This document shows, piece by piece, positions 45,515 through 56,999 of a DNA stretch of 64,000 nucleotides. This DNA is from Tetrapyrgos nigripes (taxonomy: Eukaryota; Basidiomycota; Agaricomycetes; Agaricales; Campanellaceae): assembly GCA_013368315.1 (NCBI GenBank), contig JAACJM010000291.1, positions 41,934 to 105,933 on the forward strand, written 5' to 3'. The notes beneath the pieces are model-generated. The model was not told the origin of the DNA and did no database searches. It saw nothing but the letters and a program-made list of their open reading frames with translations. A program made the position numbers and the translations under genes. The number at the start of each line of letters is the position of its first letter. Position 1 is the stretch's first letter.

Positions 45515-47140
45515 CAGTGGGTCAAAAAATTGTCCACATGTTTCGCATTTTTGGAAAGATTGCCAATTTAAGCAATACTGAGTAGAGATATTAAAATGTG
45601 GTCAGTGATGGGCAGAAAGCCCTTGATAAACGCTACAATATTCTGTCTGTTTTGTCTTATTTGGCTTAAAACTCATGGAGATATGACTGATTTAAAATGG
45701 TATGTCATTTGGACAATTTTTTGACATGCAAGTGAAAATACAGAAAGTGCTAGCTCAGTACTTGGTATGCCCTCCTTTGGCCTTCAACACAGCCTCAATC
45801 CTTCTAGGCATGCTCCTGATCAATTTCTGACAATCTTCTTCTGTGATTTCATCCCACTTTTCAGCTGCTCTGTCCCATATTTCCCAAACTCCAGAGGGTG
45901 CTGTGTCATATCCATTGAGCTTGTGTTTGAGGGTTGTCCAGAGGTGTTCAATGGGGTTCAGGTCAGGAGATTGAGCAGGCCAGCTCATGCAATGGATGTT
46001 GTTGTCTTCAAACCACTTGGTGGCCAGTTTTGACTTGTGTTTAGGATCATTGTCTTGCTGAAAAATGGCCACCTCTGGATCAACACCCAAAATATCCATG
46101 CTCTCCAGAAGGTTGTTCTCCAAAATGTCCACATACTGCTCTGCATTCATCCTGCCCTCCACCTCTGCCATGTTTCCAACTCCTTCCACCCCATACATCC
46201 CCACACCATGATATTTCCTCCTCCAAATTTGACTGTTTCCACCACATTTCTCTCTCCCAAGGATTCACCCTTCCTCCCCCACACATACTGCTGTCCATCT
46301 GACCCATATCGATTGATTTTAGTCTCATCTGACCAAATAACCCTTTTCCAGTCATCCACAGTCCAGTTTCTGTACTTCTGTGCAAAGTTTAAACGAGCCT
46401 TCCTGTGAGCTGCAGTGAGTTTGGGCTTCTTCTTCGTTTTAGATGTGTCCACATCATGCCTGAGAAGGGAATTTCGAATGGTTTGGGTGGAGACAGGTTG
46501 GTCAAGGAGGGGATTGATGTTTCTGGCCACTTCTGTAGCATTTTCAGCTTTGCCAGTGTTGATTTGTTGGATAGCAGCACGTTCATCAGTGGTAGACAGC
46601 TTTCTAGGACGCCCTGCTTGATGGTTCTCCTTGTCAGGATACATCTCTTTGGCCAGAGAAGCAATCTTTGACTTGGATACCCCAGTTTTAGCAGAGATTT
46701 CCCTGGATGAAGCAGAAGTTTGGAGGAGAGAGAGGATATTGTCTTTCTGGGTGGATGTGATGGGTCTCATGATTTGATGAGGGCTATAGAACAACTGGAT
46801 GCCCTTATATATGGTCCAGCTGGCAGCTATGATATCATTATGATGTAGCCATTGCATCATTGTACAACTCCACTTATGATGTCATCTATGAGACATCACA
46901 TAGTTACAATACTGATTTTGAAGTGGCAACTCAAAAAATTGTCCAAATGACATACCATTTTAAATCAATCATATCTCCATGAGTTTTGAGCCAAATAGGA
47001 CAAATAAAACAGATTATTGTAGCTCTTATCAAGGGCGTTCTGCCCATCACTGACCACATTTCAATATCTCTACTCAGTATTGCTTAAATTGGCAATCTTT
47101 CCAAAAATGCGAAACATGTGGACAATTTTTTGACCCACTG
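45515..47140 (-). mobile_element. Tc1/mariner element with ~215-bp inverted ends
   Basis: Ends CAGTGGGTCAAAAAATTGTC are inverted at both sides, and TA is duplicated at 45513-45514 and 47141-47142. The inverted repeats extend for about 215 bp with few differences, unusually long for a Tc1 element. They enclose a single minus-strand transposase. The length of 1626 bp is normal for a full-length Tc1. Confidence 0.9.
45755..46770 (-). pseudogene. Tc1 transposase (DD34E) with one frameshift
   Basis: It starts at MRPITSTQKDNIL (46768-46770) and ends at 45755. It has two helix-turn-helix segments (SSREISAKTGVSKSKIASL, then ATEVARNINPLLDQPVSTQ), a linker, and the catalytic motifs IWSDETKINRYG, IFQQDNDPKHKS and SPDLNPIEHLW. 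There are 34 residues between the second Asp and the Glu, so it is a DD34E enzyme. The two halves are in different frames. The shift lies near 46180-46195, just after MVWGC, where a run of G appears one base short. Apart from this the protein looks complete, so loss of activity may be recent. Confidence 0.85.
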
Positions 47141-47142
47141 TA

Positions 47143-48588
47143 TTCCTCCTCCTATGTTTTTATGGTGCTACTATAGGCTTGGTGTTTATAGACCTCGTTG
47201 CTAGTATACCACCTAGTTAGTTCTTATAGATAAGTCCTGCTCTCTATAAGGTCCTACATATCTTTTGTAGTCGCGCTTGTACCAACGAGAACGCGTCAGT
47301 CATCAGGCACACATCTTGCTGATCTTACTGCTGCATTTGGAAATAGCTTTACCCTTTTGGGGGCTCTCTCGTTATGACTCCTTCCTTAGTTCGTGTACTG
47401 GGAGTAATGAACTACGGGCTTTATTCCTTCACTGCTAGTTCATCCCTTTAGTGTATTGTGAAAGCTGAGCTTTCTGGGAACTCATACATATATACTTTGT
47501 CCTACTTTTCTATCCTTACTGCCTCTAAAAAGACTATTCCTTCTATTTTGCTTACAAGTGAGCTAGTTCAGACATAGTCAGTTACTAGGGCTTTCCTCTG
47601 ATTTCTCCGATTATGGCGTCATTTCTAAACCAGTGATTGTTTAGTGCTAGAGTCTGGGTCATATAGCCTACGTGTTACTTGCCCATGAATAGGGGCTTCA
47701 CTTTCCCTTGAATTGCACTGGTGGTACTAAGCGTGTTATAGTAGGAATGGTTACAAAGTCCTTATAGAACTTTGTATAGTATATGGTGGATCTGCTACTA
47801 TAACTGAAGCACCGTAACACATCAACCATAGTACTTAGAATAAGCATATCCTATTCATAAGTACTTAGTTTTATTGTACTGGTGCATACACTTATTCCAC
47901 TAACACTTTAACTAGCAGTTCAGGACTCACTCTGGTTCTTTTATATACAGCTTTCTAACTGCCAATTAGTGTTTCTATATGCAAATTTTTTATGGCATAT
48001 CACTGGGAGACTGTGAAAAGAGTGTTTAGGTTGAGCATTTCGATTCCTGACAGATATTATGAGTGTGTATGATAGTAATAAGTGAGGAAATGGCGCCCGT
48101 TGATGTGGGAAAGCAATAGGCAGTGATTAGCTAATCCCAAAGATTTGTAATCAAAAAATCAGCGGCTATGCTCTCAATACGAAATGACTAGACTAACTGG
48201 ACCATGAAGTTGGACTTGTCATATCAGGAAATCTACCCACCGGTAATACACTGATTATTATTGAAAAATCTCGAAAAAGTCGGAAATTTCTGATGTTTCT
48301 GACATTTCCCTTTTAAAAACTGCTGATTTCCTGAAACTTCTGGTACACTACTGATACTATTTAGATAATTTATACCTGCCTTTCAACTGTTACTTCCCAT
48401 TTATGTTTCAGATCACCCAAGGATTGCCACATACGAACAACGGACACAATCCATATTATATCACATCATAAATAAGACAGTTAAAGTACATAAGGAATAT
48501 ATAGATAGAGGGGAGAGGATAGATAATTCCAGCTACAATAGTAGTGGGTTTTGGGGTAAGTGGACATTTTTTCTGCACCAGAAATGAT
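47143..48588. other. Intergenic DNA right of the Tc1 element
   Basis: No gene, RNA or clear repeat was seen. It is AT-rich with short simple stretches. Confidence 0.4.
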
Positions 48589-48985
48589 TAGAGTCTTTTT
48601 GGTTGATACACTTGATAACAGACCACCCAAGTCACACAAAACAAGATCGATTGAGAATAAAGAGAGATATAGAGACAAGAGTAAGCTGACTAGGCTCTAC
48701 ACTGCGTAGTATAGTACGGAGCAGAGACAGAGTGAACAAACTAAAGGATTAGTTAGAATGTCTAGTGGTTTATATAGAGGAGCAATGAATAGGTGATAGG
48801 AAAAAGATAGGAGAAATAGGAGAAACATAGGAGAAACATAAGATCAATAGAATGTAAGATCAATTGACAGTTATTATAGAGTTTGACAGGTTCTATAAGG
48901 AAATGCAATAGATGAATGATCAGAAAATGGGTTCAATAATGAAGTAGAAGAAGAAGGAGGACAAAGAACTGTAGCAGTTTGTGAC
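48589..48985 (-). mobile_element. Ty3-type LTR remnant
   Basis: Shares the ACCACCCAAGTCACAC block, the AAGCTGACTAGGCTCTACACTGC stretch (first 20: AAGCTGACTAGGCTCTACAC) and the GTAGCAGTTTGTGACA end with the LTR at 60981-61449, in the same orientation. It may be a solo LTR or the 3' LTR of the decayed Ty3 element on the far side of the copia insertion; the DNA between gives no Ty3 coding match. Confidence 0.65.
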
Positions 48986-49504
48986 AGAGACACTCATAAG
49001 CATTCTTCATTGGGTGGACTCACTGCTGCTTCTGATTGAGGTGTGTGTTCTTGGCCAGATAAGCCTGTTGCCATCCATTAATTGCTGTCTACTTAGGTTT
49101 CTGGAAGGACAGAGCCCAATGGTAAAGGGTTGTGGACTAGATGTGTGCAGGTTGATTTCTTAAGTTGCTTAGGAGTACTGGACCTGGCTCGAGGAGAAGT
49201 CCGGTTGCAGGAAATGTTGGAGACTTTTGGTTGTGTGATGCAAATGAATGAGTCTATGATGCAGATATATTTAAATTGAAGGCATGTACATAATTGAGAG
49301 TACTTGGCAAATCCTAGTTTCATGGTGAATTTAAAGTAAAGGCATGTACATAATCGAGAGTACTTGAGAAATTCCTTTTGGTGGATGTGTGGAGGGTGTG
49401 GACTCAGAGAGCTAGCTGCCCACCAGCATGTGGGTAGCAGGCTTTGCTGGTTATGAGATAGAGTATGGAGGATAGACAATAATAATAGCTAAATGAAAGA
49501 TACA
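48986..49504. other. Non-coding stretch with a ~60-bp direct repeat
   Basis: A phrase (TAAA..AAGGCATGTACATAAT) is repeated at about 49269-49330 and 49330-49375. No gene supported. Confidence 0.4.
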
Positions 49505-51865
49505 TTACTTGGCAGCCTGAGACAGTACTTCCTTAGCTGCACCAAGAGCAGCTGCATCACTGGCCTTGTCATTGCCTCCCACCACTGCTGCATCACCAGA
49601 AGCAGTGGTATCTGCCACTGCCACCCCAGTAGTCCCAGCAGTCACAATGACAGTCTTGTCTTTCAAAGGTTCTGCAAAAGCATCCCAACTGACCTTACAA
49701 ACAATTTGGGCTCTGGATAGGCTGTGAGTTGCAGGTGCAACAGAATGACTAGATGTAGAGCAAATGAAGATCACTCACGAAGCCTTCAGATAAATATCAT
49801 GCATAATTTTGTGAGCACAGTTCTTGTTTGATGCCTCCATCTCCTCAACAAGCTCAATGTATTCAAACCATTGGTGCTGAAGCCCAACTGGGGGAAACTT
49901 GGCTATCACGCTAAGTGAATGGTCAAGGAGACTGGCATGGATCTGTATGTAAGTGAATGAAAAGGTACAGAAAAGAAAGAACAATGCTTACAGTGCAAGC
50001 TGCAGTAGCGACCATCACTTTCAGTACCTCCACCTCATACCTGGCAGTGGTGCGGTCTGGGAGTGACAACATGAAAAGCTGGTTTCGATATGGGTCAAGC
50101 AGCTGAGCAAATTTGTTATTGCCAAAAAACATCTCACTGATGTACTTGTGGATGACTGGATGCATGAATGGACTCTGGTAGTCAAAGTCACCAGACTGGG
50201 ACAACATATTCAGTCAGTGATTGAAAAAAGACAGCAGAAAACAATGGCCACCTACCCCATTCTTCGAGTAGATGTAATCACCATCCCAGACAAGCTCAGC
50301 AGCCAGTGCAATACCTTCAGGAGAACTGTCAAGACCGAGCACTGTGAGGACAGTGGAGGTTGGAGCTTTGAGTATCTTGCAGCTGTCTAGTTACCATAGT
50401 AAGACAGAACACATTTGAAAAGAGAAAAGACATACATATTTGACCAGTGGCTTGGTGTACTTCAACAAATCACCTTGCTCCAACTGTTCTGCAATATCTC
50501 CTTGTGCATCATATCCAAGTTGTTTGGCAGCATCAATGAGAGCTTTAAGAGTGACGACCTTGAGGTTTTTGGACACAGGGCATCTTTCGGGATCCAAAAC
50601 AAGTTTGAGGACACCGAGAATGTGTCCCATGTTGATGACAGCATGGATATGTGAGTTCTGACCCTTCAAAGTGAGCTTTTGACTGTGAGTTGAGTCATTG
50701 TGTGGCTCCAGAATGATGTCAGACTCCTTGTCCCACTCAATTTTGTCTTCAGAGAGGAATTGTCATTGGAGTTAAGAGCAGGAATCAACTTTGCCTTGCT
50801 GGCTGCAGCCTTGGATGTTGAAAGACTCTTTTTAGAGATGACAGGGAGCTATGATAAAAAATGAATAGAAGTCAGTACTATTTCAGTGAAAATGGAAACA
50901 CGTACTTCATCTCTCATTTTCTTTGCAGCCTTGGCACTGATAGCCGAGGGATGCAGTTTTTGAGGCTGTTCATATACTAGAAGACTGCAGAGACATACCT
51001 TTCATGGGGCCTGGTCCTCTTCAAGGTCACCAGTGTCATCATCATCTGATGATTCCTCTTTTTCTTAGAAGAAGGGTCAGTGAAGCCTCCAATGCTGGTG
51101 AGAGGCCCATTGATGTCTGATAGAATGACCTGTTCAGGGGAAGAAACAATTTCAACCTCATCGCTGTCATCAAAGATGTTGTCCAAGACTGGCACTGAAA
51201 TTGATGAGTAAGCACAAGGCACAGGGACAATAGATATGTAGTGACAGACAAATAACATGCTTGTAGCTGTTGCCCTTGTGCCTTGACACTATCACAGGAG
51301 CCTGCATGTCAAGATCTTAGCAAGTACCCTTCAAATATGATCAGTGATATGCAAACCTCATCATCAAGATGACAACCTACATCTCTGTCAAGGTCACAGT
51401 CTTCCTCCTCCATGTCAATGTCACCATCTCTATCGCCATCTTCTGCATCTTGTTCCTCCTCAGCCTCTTTTGAGCGATGGCTTTCGCTGCTTCAGGCTTT
51501 GCTTTTGTTGCCTTGGCTTTGGGTTTAGGTTGTGGTGGCTCCTGCTCTGGCTCTACAGAGACAGTTAAGCAGTATTCTCTAAAGGTAGAACAGCATTGGC
51601 AAAATCTGACCTTCTTCAGATGACGAAGCCTGCAAGTCAGAAGCAATGGCCTCTGACACACTCAGTGAGAAGTTAAATGATAGAGTTGCAGATGATTTGA
51701 CTCACTTTTCACTTTATCCTTTTTAGTTGCTGAAACTGTGTGCTTTTGCATGGTGTGCTCTTTGGGAGGTCTCGATGTCACAGAAGCTTTTGCTTGGGCT
51801 TTGGATGGTCTCGATGTTGTAGACGCTTTTGCACCTGCCCTTACTGGCCTGCTCAAAGTGGTCAT
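49505..51865 (-). pseudogene. DUF6532-like gene, probably decayed
   Basis: A multi-exon minus-strand gene. The start (MTTLSRPVRAGAKASTTSRP, from 51865) is a Lys/Ser/Ala-rich tail like those of nuclear proteins. Downstream exons include EPPQPKPKAKATKAKPEAA and an acidic stretch; these are in different frames, so one frameshift is likely near 51475. The core runs HAVINMGHILGVLKLVLDP, KNLKVVTLKALIDAAKQLG, DYQSPFMHPVIHKYISEMFF and EVEVLKVMVATAACTIHASL, ending YIELVEEMEAS, KIMHDIYLKAS. That order matches the basidiomycete DUF6532 family as I know it: a PFxxPVI..FF motif, an MVA.VATA helix and an LM.DIY..AS end. Function is unknown. The 5' end lies against the copia LTR at 51984, so its promoter may be lost. 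Confidence 0.5.
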
Positions 51866-51983
51866 CTTTTTCTGAGTGGGTGCATCACTACCTGAATAGG
51901 TGTAAGTCTGCAGCTTCTTGCTACTGAGCAGGCATTGTACTCACTCTCATGATCTTTGTTAGGACACTTTTTTCCAGTGTTAC

Positions 51984-52219
51984 TGTTGGAATTAAATGAT
52001 AACGATCAAGTTACTAAGTTACTATGCATACGGCATCAATCAGGTACTGCGGACATACGGTCAAATGATCATACAGATATACTTAGACTATTTATATTAT
52101 TATACTACTCTGATTAATGATATATACTTGAGAGTGAAGCAAGATACGTTCGCATGCTCTTACCCCACTTTGTGACTCTCACTAAGATTTCTCTCGCTCA
52201 GATAACCTAAGTCTAATAG
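51984..52219 (+). repeat. Copia left LTR
   Basis: About 236 bp. It differs from the right LTR by an extra TACGTTCGCA-type insertion near 52146 and several substitutions, so the element is not young or the LTRs come from different copies. Confidence 0.8.
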
Positions 52220-52311
52220 GTTATTGGCCCCGCCTAGCTTGCTATAACTTCGATAAACACTTGTTCTACTCTGCTTTACTCTCTACTCGTACTCTGTTCC
52301 TGGACTAGTAT

Positions 52312-53740
52312 ATGACTAGTCGACAAACTCGATCTCAAGGATCAGCCCCAGATATCCCACTTCCTACTACCAGTCGCCACTCTAGTGCACACCCTTCTGG
52401 TACCCAAACTCCTACTCCACCTGTATCATCCACTTTGCAAGCACAACCACTTGATCCTCTCATCCAAAACCCTCTTCCATTCCCACTTGATCCCATTATG
52501 TCTGCTGCTGGCGAAAATACTAGGACTGATGTCCGGGATACTGTCCCTACTCCATCATCATCTCCTCCATCTACCCTACTTCGTCGGTCGCATTATCTAT
52601 GCCCAAAAACACAAACCCAACTACGTGATGCCGATCAGCGACATCAACAAAGCTTTTGATTCCCTGACAGTTTCTTACTGGCAGTGAAAATTGGAAGATG
52701 TGGTACTTTCGCGCTAATAGCGCTTTACAGGTGATTCGTCACCAACACTTTAAAAGTTCCGGGTTACATCCTGGTAATACTGTCAAACTAGCCTGTTTTA
52801 ACGCTATTACAGGCAAGATTGATGATAAAATCATGATCCACTACATCGAAGAGTCGGATGCGATAGAGCTTATTAAGAAGCTCAAGCAACGTTTCGACCC
52901 TTCATCCACAGTTCAAGAGTCTAACGAGCTGTGGAAACTCTTCAACTTATGTAAACCAGTCTGGGAGTTTGATAATTTCCTCGACGAAGCTCAGGATCTG
53001 TGGGCTTCTATCAAGAAGAGAGACATAGATGTCTCAGATCAAGTCTTTTACTCAGCTCTAGTGGGGATTATTCCTCCACACTATCACTTTGTTCGCAGTT
53101 CTTATGAAGCAACTGTGGATGCAGCTGCAGCTACATGGGGTGCCACTACTGCAGCTGAAGGGAGAAACCCGTATACAGAGCTGTCAACCTCATTGCGCGG
53201 CTAAAGAAGGAATTCACTAACTATCGTTTGAGCAATGCTCGAACGTATCCTTCGAAGAAGTCTGACAAGAAGTCCGGTAGCACTAGTCAAGGCAGTGCTC
53301 AACGATTGGACAAGTCAAAAGGGGAACGCACTAACGCCGCAGCGCCGTACCAGAAGCCTTCTGATGGCAAAAAGGATCGGAAGTGCTTCAACTGCAACAA
53401 GATGGGTCATACGACCCAGACGTGCCCAGAACCGTGGACTGAAAAGTCCAAAGAAGCTATGAAGAAGAAAGGGATTACTAAACAATCCAACAAAGGCAAG
53501 ACCAAGGAGAATGCATCAGTTGCCATCTCCATGCCTGCGTCTTCTTCTTCTCAAATTGCGACTACGTCAACTTCGCAATCGGACTGGGTACAGTCGATTT
53601 CTTCGGGCGACGTTGAGATGGAAGACTCAGAGACTCCAGTGAGTCATCATATTTTCCTACCTGCTTTTACTGCGATCTCTGACCAAGATCATACACATAT
53701 CATTGATTCTGGTGCTACTATACACTGTTACACCGTATCT
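52312..53740 (+). pseudogene. Copia gag region
   Basis: A first open stretch (52312-52659) is Ser/Thr/Pro-rich. A frameshift and a stop near 52687 separate it from a gag-like part with WYFRANSALQVIRHQHF, IEESDAIELIKKLKQRF and WASIKKRDIDVSDQV. A frameshift near 53205 precedes the zinc knuckle CFNCNKMGHTTQTCP (C-x2-C-x4-H-x4-C). The sequence IIDSGATIH at about 53700-53726 is the start of the protease. Confidence 0.75.
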
Positions 53741-56672
53741 TAACTTACTTTTTAACGTTCATGCTACGCCTGCCATAACTTTAACTGTTGCCAATTCAGA
53801 GCAACTAGATCTTCGATTAGCAGGCGATATGCGGGTAGAAGTTAGGAAGGACAATGGTGAGTCTTCATCGATCACTCTTAAAAAATGTATACTATAACTC
53901 AAAACTTCCATTTACTTTAATCAGTATTTCACAAAAAGCGGACTATACTTTTACTTTTCATGATCATTTATGTATAATACGTAATGACAAGGACAATTTC
54001 ATTGGCGTTATACACGAGAACGCCAAATTTTACTCCATCACAACTAAAAAATTGAGTGATAACGTTGCTACTTTAAGTTTATACGAACTTCACAAACAAA
54101 TTGGTCATATGAGTTATACAAATCTAAAAACATTACTAAAAACAGATAAATCTATTATTACAATCATTATTGATGATTGGACAGAAACTCAATGCGAAGA
54201 CTGCATCATCAATAATATACATAGACTTTCTGTTCTGAAACAACGTACTTCAGAATTAGCAGAAAACTTCGGAGACCATTTTCATATTGATATATTTGGT
54301 CCATTACGAACTGCCTCTATTGAAGGCTACAAATACTGGTTAACCATCGTCGACGACTGTACGCGTTGGTTAATATTATCTCCACTTAAAACAAAAGACG
54401 AAGCCTATACCCAATGGGTTACATTTACTACTGAACTATTTACACAATATGGTAACAAAGTTAAAATTCTACAATCAGACAACGATGCCGTATTTACTTC
54501 GGTGCATTCAAAAACTACCTGAAAGCACAAGGTACAATTGCACGTTATACAGTTCATGACACGCCTCAGCAAAATGGAGTTGCTGAAAAACATACATCAA
54601 CATATCATGAATGGTACTGGAAAACTACCTAATCGTTTATGGTGGCATGCAGGACTTTATACTATGTACATACTTAATAGATCTCCGAAAACTGCATTAA
54701 AAACGCAAACTTAGACAATCTACATAGCTTTGGTACACCTTGCATTGTATATGACAAAGCAAGAACTAGTAAACTGACTCCTAAAGGAAAACGTGGAGTT
54801 TGGTTAGGCTTTGACGATCATTCAAAAGGCCATTATGTGAATGTAGAACGCAACTTGCAATTCTTAACATCCAAATCGCAAGTTGAAGGGGAGTTACAAA
54901 ACAAAAATCAAGAACCATTAGAAACTACAGAAGAAAATACAAATGAAACTCCAACTTCTCAGGAACACGAACCTGAACCAATGGATGTCGACGAAGACGA
55001 AACTAAACAACCTGATGGCCCAAGACGATCAAAAAGGATCCGAGAAGCAGAGGTTTACTCTACGATGAAGTTGAACAAAACATTGCTTTCTTCTTAACAG
55101 AATTCAATGTTTACTATGCTGATAACGTTGGCGATCCAATTTCATTTAAGGATGTACTCAATCATCCACAACGTGATGCATGGTTTGATTCCATGAAAGC
55201 TGAGATAGAATCTCTAGAAAGTCTAGGAACCTGGGAATACGTCAAACCTCCTGCTGATGCGAATATCATTGGTTCCAGATTTGTCTACAAAACTAAGTAC
55301 GAACTTGGCAAACAGACCAAATTGAAATCTAGACTAGTAGCACAAGGCTTTAGTCAACAAGAAGGCATTGATTACTACGCAAATGATATCTTTGCCCTGT
55401 AGCACGCATGAGCAGTACACGTTTTATACTTGCTCTTGTAGCTTCATTAGACTATGAAACTACTCAGATTGATATTAAATCTGCCTATCTTTACGGAAAC
55501 GTTACTGACAAGGAAACATTATACCTTCGTCCACCTCCAGGTAATTTACTACCTAACTTACCTGAAGGCTACGTACTTAACTCAGAAAGACTCTATATGG
55601 GCTGAAACAAGCTGGTTGTCGATGGTATGAAAAATTATGCAATATTCTCATAAAGTTACTAAGGACTTAAGAAGTCTACTTACAATAATGCGGTATTCTA
55701 CCGATATCATGAGAATAAACTCATTTTAATACTATCTTGTCATGTTGATGACATTACTCTATGTACTATCAACAAAGCTACTGCACAAGCTTTCGTTACT
55801 GCACTTAGTGGACACGTCCAAGTCACTGGATTCTCAGTATGGAATTCAACGAGATAGGAATAATCATACTATTAAACTCCGTCAGAAAACATTACATTGA
55901 GAATATTCTCAAACAATACAATTTTGACCAATTACATACACGCCGTACACCTATGCTACCTGGGCAAAATCTTAGCCCTAGACCTGGGAGTGAACCGCAA
56001 CGGGACGCCGCTGCTATTAAACACTATATGTCACTAGTCAGTGGTTTACGATATGTCGCTGACTGCACTAGGCCAGACATTGCATATTGTACTGGTCAAC
56101 TAGCAAGATACCTTAATGATCCAGGTGAAGAGCATTACGCTGCAGCTAAACAATGCTATCTTTTTCTAAAAGGAACTTGCGATTACTGGCTCAACCTAGG
56201 GAGCCCTACTATTACTTCTACTTATGGATTTGCCGACTCTGATGGTATGTCCACATATGGCAATAAACCAATCATGGGCTATGCATTCAAATTTGCTGAA
56301 TCGCTTATTTCTTGGTCAAGTAAGCGAGGCACACTGGTAACTTTATCAGTTACTGAGGCTGAACTATGCGCACTTGCACATGCCTCACAAGAAGCTATTT
56401 ATTTGAAAGGTTTTATAGAAGAAATTCTAAATGCCGAACAGGAGCCAGTACTTATCAACTCAGATAGTGCATCTACTTTGGCAATTATACATGCTCCTGA
56501 AGAACAACATACTCAGAGAACTAAGCATTTCAATATCTGTAAAAACTTCCTTACTGATCGGATACATCAACGATACATACGAGTTAAACATGTGTCAACT
56601 AATGATCAACTTGCAGATATACTTACGAAAGCTCTCTCCGCTGATAAGATCAAGTGTTTCTCCGATTACTAG
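53690..56672 (+). pseudogene. Copia pol: protease, integrase, reverse transcriptase, RNase H
   Basis: After the protease DSGAT comes the integrase zinc domain (LHKQIGHMSYTN..CEDC). The DDE core follows: HIDIFGPL and ILQSDNDAVFTS give the two Asp, and QQNGVAEKH the Glu after a frameshift near 54520. The reverse transcriptase starts near DAWFDSMKAEIESL (55170) and continues through KSRLVAQGFSQQEG, IDIKSAYLYGN and HVDDITLC; stops and shifts occur near 55400, 55604 and 55660-55860. RNase H (SGLRYVADCTRPDIAY, FADSDGMSTYGN, SVTEAELCALAHASQEA, LADILTKAL) is open to the stop near 56672. The protein cannot be made as one piece. Confidence 0.8.
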
Positions 56673-56692
56673 GGATATCCGCTTGAAGGGAG

Positions 56693-56922
56693 TGTTTGGA
56701 ATTAAATGATAACAATCAAGTTACTAAGCTACTATGCATACGGCATCAATCAGGTACTGCGGACATACGGTCAAATGATCATACGGATATACTTAGACTA
56801 TTTATATTATTATACTACTCTGATTAATGATATATACTTGAGAGTTAAGTGAGATAGTGCTCTTACCCCCCACTTTGTGACTCTCGCTAAGATTATTCGC
56901 TAAGATAACCTAAGTCTAATAG
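56693..56922 (+). repeat. Copia right LTR
   Basis: About 230 bp. It joins directly to a truncated Ty3 integrase on the opposite strand at about 56923. Confidence 0.8.
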
Positions 56923-56999
56923 AAGCCTTCACTCTCTGGGAGATCCATGATAAAATTGGTGGTAATAGTACCAAAGGGTCGTTCTGGAACATCGTAAAT

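Larger units (their letters stand above)
51984..56922 (+). mobile_element. Decayed Ty1/copia retrotransposon
   Basis: LTRs at 51984-52219 and 56693-56922 start TGTTGGAATTAA / TGTTTGGAATTAA and end CCTAAGTCTAATAG. A purine tract (TTGAAGGGAG) precedes the right LTR. The order gag, protease, integrase, reverse transcriptase, RNase H is that of Ty1/copia. Several frameshifts and stops interrupt it. The LTRs differ by indels. The flanks share no target duplication: GTTAC on the left and GAAGC on the right. Confidence 0.9.
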
